A stretch of 64,000 nt of DNA from an uncultured Bacteroidales bacterium (GTDB lineage: Bacteria > Bacteroidota > Bacteroidia > Bacteroidales > F082). The stretch is from contig CAMVCZ010000012.1 of the NCBI GenBank assembly GCA_947166105.1, positions 1 through 64,000 on the forward strand. The letters run 5' to 3'. The position numbers were made by a program, and so were the translations under genes. Below, piece by piece: positions 54,742 to 61,725 of the stretch; position 1 is the first letter of the stretch; every line of letters begins with the position of its first letter. The notes below the pieces were generated by a model. That model worked only from the letters and a program-made list of their open reading frames with translations, ran no database searches and had not been told where the DNA came from.

Positions 54742-55688
54742 AGGTAGTTGTTTAGGTTTTGCTTGGCTTTACCGAATAAATAGAACGTCAGAGGAATCGG
54801 AAGAAGGACAAGTGGAGGATAGATGGGACAAATCACGCAGGCGGCAAGAAGAAGCCCGTCGCCAATGTGGAATGGTTTTGGAAATTCCTTGTATTTCAGC
54901 AAGATAACAATCGCCAAATTCAAGAAGCCTGTCAATACGGCCAACAAGAGAATCCAAATAAATTCAGAGAAAAAGGCCGACAATGCCACAATGGGCACGA
55001 CAACCAATGTAAGAGCTTGAAGAATGGCGGTTTTTAGCTTTTGGAAAAGAAACCGTTTTGGGCTTGCATTATGAAGCCACACATAATAATCGGGTTCCAT
55101 TGCGGAATAATAACCCATGCAAGTGATGATGATGGCATACACCGCGACGATGCCCAAGTTGAAGTTGTCGTGGACAATCGCCATCAGGACGACATAATAG
55201 AGGAACAGCACCAGCGGAAAACTGACGCGAAAGCCCAATGCGAACTCGAAAAGCCTTTTGGAAAACGGTGTGGGCAAAGCTGGAAGGTTCAGCTTTTTTC
55301 GGTTCAAGCAAGCAGCGTAGGCAACAAAGATGGCGATAACGAGCAAGCCCAATGCCAACAAGAACTCCATGTGAATCAGCAACACAAAACTGAATGGAAG
55401 GACAAACATCACATTTTCAGTTGCATGAAGAAAGAGGAAATCTCGTTTGGAATAACAGGTTTTCAGGAACTCGATGCGCCCGTTGCTGTGGAGAGGTTTC
55501 GTGGCAAGCAACCCGACAGCGGCATAGATCCAAGGGAAATAAGCCTTTTGTGGCCAAAGCAAGGCAGGCAGCACGATTACCACAAATGCCAAAACAACGT
55601 ATCCTGCCGCAGGAGGCAACCCAAACTGCCTTATGCTTCTTGAAAACAACTTGAATTGCCACGAAAAGTAATGCTTGTATCTTTCCAA
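54738..55688 (-). CDS. ABC-2-type transporter permease
   Basis: A 316-residue membrane protein with about eight hydrophobic segments (AAGYVVLAFVVIVLPALLW, VMFVLPFSFVLLIHM, LALGLLVIAIFVAYAAC, VSFPLVLFLYYVVLMAIV, GIVAVYAIIITCMGYY, LTLVVVPIVALSAFF). No in-frame ATG precedes the conserved start MERYKHYFSW; the first codon is TTG at 55688. It is the upstream gene of the pair with the ATP-binding protein. Substrate unknown. Confidence 0.8.
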   Translation of the reverse strand: MERYKHYFSWQFKLFSRSIRQFGLPPAAGYVVLAFVVIVLPALLWPQKAYFPWIYAAVGLLATKPLHSNGRIEFLKTCYSKRDFLFLHATENVMFVLPFSFVLLIHMEFLLALGLLVIAIFVAYAACLNRKKLNLPALPTPFSKRLFEFALGFRVSFPLVLFLYYVVLMAIVHDNFNLGIVAVYAIIITCMGYYSAMEPDYYVWLHNASPKRFLFQKLKTAILQALTLVVVPIVALSAFFSEFIWILLLAVLTGFLNLAIVILLKYKEFPKPFHIGDGLLLAACVICPIYPPLVLLPIPLTFYLFGKAKQNLNNYL

Positions 55689-55822
55689 AATGATAGAATT
55701 ATGCCTTAATAACTATGAAACAATTCTTATATTGCGCAAGTTTTCCTCATAGTTGGCGCAATCTATGCTTTTGATAATCTCAAAAAAACGATATTATATT
55801 GTAAGTTTCTGATTCCAACAAT

Positions 55823-55888
55823 TTTAAGGTCGAGATTGTACCAATGGCTTCGGTGTATGACTTGGGCGGAGGAAAGCCCATGAATTAG
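55823..55888 (+). repeat. Displaced radA 3' end, copy R3
   Basis: The longest copy. In the radA frame it encodes FKVEIVPMASVYDLG, then GGKPMN and TAG, against FKIEIVPVASVYELG in radA. It lies 5 kb from radA, next to ssb, and is followed at once by hairpin C, as radA is followed by unit A. No other gene is seen in 55689-55939. Confidence 0.85.
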
Positions 55889-55890
55889 AA

Positions 55891-55934
55891 AAAATCGCCC
55901 AAATGTACGGTTTTAGAGGTACATTTGGGCGATA
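55891..55934. repeat. Hairpin C, shortened relative of units A and B
   Basis: CGCCCAAATGTACGG...GGTACATTTGGGCG is the second hairpin of unit A with one changed loop base; the first hairpin is missing. It stands between R3 and the convergent ssb end and may be the ancestral radA terminator. Confidence 0.8.
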
Positions 55935-55939
55935 ATTCA

Positions 55940-56281
55940 TCAAGCCTTCGCCTTGTCCATCAAAAGCAAGTCGTTCACCCAGACCTCGGTGATGGAATGA
56001 CGCTGGCCTTTGTCGTCGGTCCACTCGTTGTTGCGTAGCGTGCCGTTGATGGCCAACTCCATCCCTTTCCTGACATTGTTCTCGATGCACTCGGCGGTTT
56101 TGCCCCATGCCACCACAGGGAACCATTGCGTGTCGTTCACCCACTCGTTGTTGGCGTTGCGTTTGCGCTCCGTCACCGCAAGGCTGAAACGCGCCTTCTT
56201 GTTGTTGTTGCCAAAGATTCTCACTTCAGGTTCTGCACCCGGGCGGCCCACCAATGTGACCGAATTTCTCATTGTACCCAT
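55940..56281 (-). CDS. ssb: Single-stranded DNA-binding protein
   Basis: About 113 residues from ATG 56281 (MGTMRNSVTLVGR). The OB-fold signature is NSVTLVGRPG, FSLAVTERK, WFPVVAWGKTAE and GMELAINGTLRNNEW. The acidic C-terminal DDDIPF tip of housekeeping SSB is missing, so it is a short paralogue type common in Bacteroidales. It lies convergent to the displaced radA end R3. The frame open further upstream is not used. The leader contains a tandem CGACAACAAA repeat (56428-56453 region). Confidence 0.9.
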   Translation of the reverse strand: MGTMRNSVTLVGRPGAEPEVRIFGNNNKKARFSLAVTERKRNANNEWVNDTQWFPVVAWGKTAECIENNVRKGMELAINGTLRNNEWTDDKGQRHSITEVWVNDLLLMDKAKA

Positions 56282-56536
56282 TGTTTTGTTTGTTTGATTG
56301 ATTAATACTGTGTTGATTTCTGTCTTGTCGCCCCTTGGCAGCAGGTTAGCCGAACCATCGGTTTGACGGTGCAAAGTAACAACACTTGTCAAGAAAAAGC
56401 CGTTGATTAAACGTTTGTAGTCGACAGCAGTCGTTTGTTGTCGTTTGTTGTCGGATTTATTATTGATTTTCAATTAGATAAGAAATTGGTTACTTTTCGT
56501 GCTTTTTTCTGTTTTTTCATATATGTCGAGTTTTAT

Positions 56537-56544
56537 TATCTTTG
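56537..56544 (+). promoter_or_regulatory. Promoter -7 box for the CYTH gene
   Basis: TATCTTTG, 29 nt before the ATG at 56573. Confidence 0.6.
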
Positions 56545-56572
56545 CGGCAAATTCAATCCAATCGAAAAGGCC

Positions 56573-57058
56573 ATGTCATCCACCAAGTTTCAAGAAATAG
56601 AAAGGAAGTTTTTGGTCGTGGGCGACTTCCGCACGCAAGCCTACGAATCTACCGAAATCAGGCAGGGCTACCTTTGCCGCGACGAACACATGTCAGTGCG
56701 CGTCCGCATCAGAGGCGACAAAGGCTACCTCACCATCAAAAGCAAACGCATAGGCATATCGCGTTTTGAATGGGAAAAGGAAATAGCTGTGGATGAAGCA
56801 CTTGCCTTGCTTGTGCAAAGCGAATCGGGCTGCATTGTGAAGACCCGATATCTCGTCAAAAATACGGACGGCAGGCACACTTGGGAAGTGGACGAGTTTC
56901 ACGGCGACAATGAAGGCCTTATTGTGGCGGAAATCGAACTGACCGACGAAAACGAACCTTTCGACCGTCCCGATTGGCTTGGCCGTGAGGTTTCCTTCGA
57001 CCCACGCTACACTAACTCCACATTGTTGAAACAACCTTACAAGAATTGGAAAACTTAA
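56573..57058 (+). CDS. CYTH-domain protein (triphosphate tunnel metalloenzyme)
   Basis: A 161-residue protein starting MSSTKFQEIERKFLV, with EIERKF at the N-terminus as the CYTH signature, then RVRIRGDKGYLTIKSK and WEVDEFHGDNEGLIVAEIEL, which supply the tunnel's basic and acidic residues. CYTH enzymes hydrolyse inorganic triphosphate or related substrates; adenylate cyclase activity is possible but rarer. The frame open upstream of 56573 overlaps the promoter and is not used. The next gene starts 11 nt downstream. Confidence 0.9.
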   Translation: MSSTKFQEIERKFLVVGDFRTQAYESTEIRQGYLCRDEHMSVRVRIRGDKGYLTIKSKRIGISRFEWEKEIAVDEALALLVQSESGCIVKTRYLVKNTDGRHTWEVDEFHGDNEGLIVAEIELTDENEPFDRPDWLGREVSFDPRYTNSTLLKQPYKNWKT

Positions 57059-57069
57059 AGCCTAACACT

Positions 57070-59649
57070 ATGAAAAAGATACTCTTACTCCTGCTTCTGC
57101 TCCCTTTTTCACTCTTCGCGCAAGTCACCGACGACTTCTCCGACGGCGACTTCACCCAAAACCCTTCTTGGTCGGGAACGACAGACAAGTATATCATAAA
57201 CAGCAACTTGCAACTCCAACTCAATGCCGATGGCGAGGGTTCGGCCTATCTTTCCTTGCCTTTCAATGAATATGAAACTATGGAGTGGCAGTTTTGGATT
57301 CGGGAGGCTTTTGCGCCTTCGGGAAACAATTACACCGATGTTTGGCTTAGTGCTGACAACGCTGATTTGTCGCAAGTTACGCAAGGTTATTTCCTCCGTT
57401 TCGGTGAGGGTGGCAGCAACGATGCCATCGAACTTTTCCGCAAGGATGCCGATGGTCAGCAGAGCATTTGTCGGGGCAATGAAGGCAACATTGCGGCTGC
57501 TTTTGCTGTCTCCGTCAAGGTGATTTGCGACCGCGAGGGGAATTGGATGATACAGACTTGTTACGACAATTCTGGAATCTATCTCACTGAAGCACAAGGT
57601 TTTGATGATACCTACGGACGTGGTGGCTTCTTCGTCTTTTGGTCAAAGTTCACTTCGAGCAACGCCACGAAGTTCTATTTCGATAATGTTTACATCGGCC
57701 CGCGAGTCATCGACCATGAGCCGCCCATTCTCTTGAATTGCGAAGTCCTCGACTTGACGCATTTGCAACTTTCTTTCAATGAGGCTCTTAACGAGTCAAC
57801 AGCACTTAATCCGTCCAATTATTTGGTGGATAATGGCTTGGGTCATCCCGCTTCGGTCAGTTTCGGCGAAAATATTGCCTCGGTTGTGTTGGAATTGGAG
57901 CGCGAAATCGGCAACGGCATTAATTACACCTTGACAGTCAGCGGAATAAAGGATTTGTGGAACAATGTAATGGAACCGACTTCAAAGACTTTTTCGATTT
58001 ACGAAGCCTCGGAATACGACATCGTCATCAACGAAATCATGGCCGACCCCAACCCTGTGGTGGGCTTGCCCGAATGGGAATATGTGGAACTTTACAACAC
58101 GACTGATTTTGGCATCGACTTGAAAGACTGGCAGATACAAATCGGAACTAACGAATTGACTTTCGGCAACTTCGTCCTTGAGCCGCACGGTTATGTCATC
58201 CTTTGCCATAATGATGCCGTTTCGGAACTGCGCGCATACGGCGACTGCATCGGCTTCGGCAGCTTCTCGGTGGTCAACACGGCCTCGGCGATGTACCTTT
58301 ACAGCAAGGAGGGCACGTTGGTTTCGAGGGTCAACTTCAGCAGCTCGTGGTACCACGACGCCAACAAAGCCAACGGCGGCTGGTCGGTGGAACAAATCGA
58401 CCCGCTGAACCCTTGCGCGGGCGCGTCCAACTGGACGGCTTCGATGGATGCTTCGGGCGGTACGCCTGGGCGCATTAATTCGGTCAACGGCGAAAACAAT
58501 ATCCAGCCCAAGGTGGAGCGTATCAGTCTGTTTGCCAACTACATCGTTCAGCTTTGGTTCGACCAGCAGATGGATGCCGCAAGCCTTCTGTCGCCGCAAA
58601 ACTATCTCGTGGAGGAATTGGGCGGGCATCCCGACCAGGTGGAAACCAACCCGATGGACCCCAACTATGTGGGCCTCATCTTCGACCACGGCTTTGAGCA
58701 GGGCATCGTCTACACCTTAATTATTAATGGCGTGACCAACTGCGTGGGCAACGCCATCGAAGCCGACACGCGCGTGCAGTTCGGTATCCCCAACGCCATC
58801 GCCGAAGGCGAGATTCTGATTAACGAAATCCTTTTCGACCCCATCAGCCCGGGTGTCGACTATGTGGAGCTTTACAACAACACCGATAAAACCTTCGACC
58901 TCAGCACTTTGATGCTCGGTGTCATTCGGGAGAGTTTCCCCAATCCCGCCGACACGACTTTGAAGGAAATCACCGCCGACAGCCGACTTTTTCTGCCCCA
59001 AACATACGTTTTGCTTTCCACCAACAGCGAAATTGTTGGCTATCAATACGACTGTACGACAGACAATTATGTGCAGATGGCCTCGTTTCCAAGTTACGCC
59101 AACGCGGGCGGCACGGCCATCCTGATGAGCAAAAGCGGCACCACGGTTGATGCCATGTATTTCTCGGAAAAAATGCACTATCCGCTTTTGAAAGTCACGA
59201 AAGGCGTGTCGCTTGAGCGCGTCAGCTTCGACCAGCCCTCAATGGCCTCCGACAATTGGCATTCCGCTTCAGAAAGGGTGCATTTCGGTACGCCCGGCCA
59301 GCCCAATTCTATGATGCAAAGCACTGAGCCTTCGCAAGATGAAATCTCCATCAGCCCCGAAATCTTCTCGCCCGATGGCGACGGCTTCGACGACGCCTGT
59401 TTCATCAATTACCATTTCGATGAGGCGGGCTACACGATGAACACCTATATCTTCAATGTAGCCGGACAACTGATTCGCCACTTGGTGAAAGGCGAACTGG
59501 TAGGGCAGGAGGGCAGCGTCCTTTGGAATGGCCTCGACGGCAACGGCAACAAAATTCCCGTCGGCGTGTATGTCGTCGTGACCGAGGTCTTCAATTTCAG
59601 CGGCAAGGTGAAGCAGTTCAAGAACGCTATAATAGTGGGCACGCGGTAA
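57070..59649 (+). CDS. Large secreted lamin-tail-domain protein with FlgD-like C-terminus
   Basis: About 859 residues from ATG 57070, with signal peptide (KILLLLLLLPFSLFAQ). Two lamin-tail-like segments are visible: IVINEIMADPNPVVGLPEWEYVELYN at about 320-345 and ILINEILFDPISPGVDYVELYNN at about 585-607. Between them is an Ig-like domain. The C-terminus (ISPEIFSPDGDGFDDACFINYHF and WNGLDGNGNKIPVGVYVV) is a FlgD/gliding-motility-type domain used for outer-surface export. It probably acts at the surface or in the extracellular matrix, function unknown. It may be co-transcribed with the CYTH gene. Confidence 0.8.
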   Translation: MKKILLLLLLLPFSLFAQVTDDFSDGDFTQNPSWSGTTDKYIINSNLQLQLNADGEGSAYLSLPFNEYETMEWQFWIREAFAPSGNNYTDVWLSADNADLSQVTQGYFLRFGEGGSNDAIELFRKDADGQQSICRGNEGNIAAAFAVSVKVICDREGNWMIQTCYDNSGIYLTEAQGFDDTYGRGGFFVFWSKFTSSNATKFYFDNVYIGPRVIDHEPPILLNCEVLDLTHLQLSFNEALNESTALNPSNYLVDNGLGHPASVSFGENIASVVLELEREIGNGINYTLTVSGIKDLWNNVMEPTSKTFSIYEASEYDIVINEIMADPNPVVGLPEWEYVELYNTTDFGIDLKDWQIQIGTNELTFGNFVLEPHGYVILCHNDAVSELRAYGDCIGFGSFSVVNTASAMYLYSKEGTLVSRVNFSSSWYHDANKANGGWSVEQIDPLNPCAGASNWTASMDASGGTPGRINSVNGENNIQPKVERISLFANYIVQLWFDQQMDAASLLSPQNYLVEELGGHPDQVETNPMDPNYVGLIFDHGFEQGIVYTLIINGVTNCVGNAIEADTRVQFGIPNAIAEGEILINEILFDPISPGVDYVELYNNTDKTFDLSTLMLGVIRESFPNPADTTLKEITADSRLFLPQTYVLLSTNSEIVGYQYDCTTDNYVQMASFPSYANAGGTAILMSKSGTTVDAMYFSEKMHYPLLKVTKGVSLERVSFDQPSMASDNWHSASERVHFGTPGQPNSMMQSTEPSQDEISISPEIFSPDGDGFDDACFINYHFDEAGYTMNTYIFNVAGQLIRHLVKGELVGQEGSVLWNGLDGNGNKIPVGVYVVVTEVFNFSGKVKQFKNAIIVGTR

Positions 59650-59737
59650 ATCATATAATCCGTTACCAAAAGGATTGTAAAATCAATTTTGCAATCAATT
59701 GATTCTCAGTTTATCACGATTTTTGTACGGAAAAAAG

Positions 59738-59765
59738 TTTGTAAAAGCCGAAAAGAGGTTTGTAA
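59738..59765 (+). promoter_or_regulatory. Paired TTTGTAA motif upstream of the second TPR/HTH regulator
   Basis: TTTGTAA at 59738 and 59759, start-to-start spacing 21 bp, the second 34 bp before the -7 box at 59793. The arrangement is repeated at 61618/61639 with the -7 box at 61673, again 34 bp away. Confidence 0.6.
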
Positions 59766-59792
59766 TTATTGCGATGGCCTTTTTCCTTGCGC

Positions 59793-59851
59793 TACTTTTG
59801 CGCCAAAATTTGGTTTTATGCAACAAGCGAACAGTTTATTCCGTAATTTTG
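59793..59851 (+). promoter_or_regulatory. Promoter(s) of the second TPR/HTH regulator
   Basis: Two -7 boxes: TACTTTTG at 59793-59800 and TAATTTTG at 59844-59851. The second ends 5 nt before the ATG at 59857, the same distance as at 31533/31546. Confidence 0.55.
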
Positions 59852-59856
59852 CCTTT

Positions 59857-61560
59857 ATGAAAATAAGTCATTTGATTTTTGGTAGTTTGTTGCTGGCCTT
59901 GGTTGCCTGCAACCCGTCACAACGCGAAGCGAAACGCTTGCTCCGCCAAGCCGAAAGCATTGTAGAAACCCATCCCGATAGTGCCTTGCGCCTCATTGAT
60001 AGTGTGATGCATTTGGAAATCTATTTCACCGAAGACGAGCGTATGGAGATGGCTTTGCTGCAAGGCCGCGCCATCTACGGCAACGACCGCGATGCCACTG
60101 ATCCAACTCAATCAAATGGCAACTTCTTGTTAGATAAGGTAATGAACCACATATACACCTCGCCCGACCTCGACCGCGCTCCTGCTTATTTTGCCCAAAA
60201 AGGCCAACTCCAGAAGGCGGCTTTGGCCGCGCTTTACAAAGGTTACGACTTGCAGACGATTTATGCCGATAGTTTGGCCTTGCTATCTTTTGAGGAAGCC
60301 ACGAAATTTGGCCTTCGTGCAGGTGACAGTCTGACCATTGCCCGAGCCTTTTTCCAAATGGGAAGACAGTTGCATTGGATGGATAAATACAAGGAAGCCG
60401 CCGCTGCCTTGGATTCCGCCGACCGCTATTTTGGCAACCGTTTGTATGAGAGAGCCTTCGTACAGAATATGATGGGCGTGAACCAATGTTTTTTGGAGGA
60501 GTTCAACGATGCTGCAATCCATTTGGCCAATAGTATTGATTTTGCATTTGAAAGCGGCAATGAAGATGCCCAGTGGCGTGCTATGTTCAACCAAGGAATA
60601 ATGTTAGGCGACAAGCATTTTGATAACAGGGATGTTGGGATCCTGCTTTTGAAACAATTGGAGACAGAAGACACTGGATTGAAACTGGCAACCAAGGCAT
60701 ACGGCATAAAAGAATTGTTTTTTGATCATAATGTCAGACACGATATTAAGCCGGTAAGCGACGATTCGACTGGTTATTATCTCCGAATTTGGGCGAGGGC
60801 AAAATCGCGCAGTCAAAAGTATAAATTTAGTGGTGATGACTTGTTTTCTTGTTATGGCCGACAACATGATCTTGTCCCTGTTTTTTTGTCGCATCGGATT
60901 ATATCCGACGAAACATACTATGGTGCGAAATTTGGCGTGGTGCGAAATTATAGCCGTCAGCAACAACGAAACGATTATTTGAACTTGCGAAATACAATGG
61001 CTGAAAAGCAAATGCAAAAGCAGCATAAAACATTGGTTTTCTGCATTGTGGCTTTAGTTACACTAATAATAGGTGCTATGCTGTTTTGGCTGAAACGCAA
61101 GCCGAAAGCGGAAACCATTGAAACCCCAATGGAAGAACCAAAACCTGAAATCCAAGTGACAGAGCCGAAGCAGCCCGAGGAAAATCCGTTTGTGAAGCAG
61201 GAACTTACGAACCGCCTTCGCCTGATTCTATCCGCCTCCCGCATCGAGAAAAACGCCTACGACCCCAAAATGGAATGGAAGCCTTTGGTGCGACAGGTGA
61301 TGAACGGGAAGGAGACCGCATTTGAGAGTGCTGTGTCGGTCATCGAGGCGGCTTATCCGGGCTTGCAGGCGATGATTGCCGAACAATTCCCCGACCTGAA
61401 CGAAACCGATGCCAAGGTGTGTCTGCTTTCGTGCAGCGGCCTCTCCAACGCTGAAATGGGCGACCTGCTCGGTTTGAGCGTCTATTCCATCAACAAAAGC
61501 CGTAGCGAATTGCGCAAAAAGCTGGGTTTCGAGCCTGACGAATTGAAGAACCGCTTGTAA
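59857..61560 (+). CDS. Membrane-anchored TPR protein with C-terminal LuxR-type HTH
   Basis: About 567 residues from ATG 59857, lipoprotein signal (LLLALVAC). Residues 30-380 form TPR-like helices (SLTIARAFFQMGRQLHWMDKYKEAAAALDSADRYF); the TM helix is LVFCIVALVTLIIGAMLFWL at about 395-415; a Pro/Glu linker follows; the C-terminal domain (LNETDAKVCLLSCSGLSNAEMGDLLGLSVYSINKSRSELRKKLGF, in pieces) is a LuxR-type HTH. It parallels the protein at 31546-33285. The paired TTTGTAA motif lies before it and before the next gene, suggesting that it regulates both. Confidence 0.83.
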   Translation: MKISHLIFGSLLLALVACNPSQREAKRLLRQAESIVETHPDSALRLIDSVMHLEIYFTEDERMEMALLQGRAIYGNDRDATDPTQSNGNFLLDKVMNHIYTSPDLDRAPAYFAQKGQLQKAALAALYKGYDLQTIYADSLALLSFEEATKFGLRAGDSLTIARAFFQMGRQLHWMDKYKEAAAALDSADRYFGNRLYERAFVQNMMGVNQCFLEEFNDAAIHLANSIDFAFESGNEDAQWRAMFNQGIMLGDKHFDNRDVGILLLKQLETEDTGLKLATKAYGIKELFFDHNVRHDIKPVSDDSTGYYLRIWARAKSRSQKYKFSGDDLFSCYGRQHDLVPVFLSHRIISDETYYGAKFGVVRNYSRQQQRNDYLNLRNTMAEKQMQKQHKTLVFCIVALVTLIIGAMLFWLKRKPKAETIETPMEEPKPEIQVTEPKQPEENPFVKQELTNRLRLILSASRIEKNAYDPKMEWKPLVRQVMNGKETAFESAVSVIEAAYPGLQAMIAEQFPDLNETDAKVCLLSCSGLSNAEMGDLLGLSVYSINKSRSELRKKLGFEPDELKNRL

Positions 61561-61617
61561 TTTCACTTCTTTATCTTATTGTGTTTTAGTTGTTTGCAAA
61601 TCGATCTCAAAGAAAGA

Positions 61618-61645
61618 TTTGTAAGCCGCCAAATCAAAATTGTAA
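61618..61645 (+). promoter_or_regulatory. Paired TTTGTAA motif upstream of the TonB-type gene
   Basis: TTTGTAA at 61618 and ATTGTAA at 61639, spaced 21 bp, ending at the same distance (34 bp start-to-start) from the -7 box as the pair before the regulator gene. A further TTTGCAA is at 61593. Confidence 0.6.
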
Positions 61646-61672
61646 ACCCGTTGACAGGTCATCGGCTTGGGC

Positions 61673-61680
61673 TACTTTTG
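61673..61680 (+). promoter_or_regulatory. Promoter -7 box for the TonB-type gene
   Basis: TACTTTTG; the 45-nt leader contains two direct copies of CAACAATTCAACA. Confidence 0.6.
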
Positions 61681-61725
61681 CCACAAAATCAACAATTCAA
61701 CAGTTAAACAATCAACAATTCAACA

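Noticed and set aside
50929-55822. Integrase or transposase responsible for the radA-end island
   Set aside because: Both ATPases and the ABC pair were examined; none has tyrosine- or serine-recombinase or DDE-transposase motifs. The island therefore lacks a visible mobility gene.
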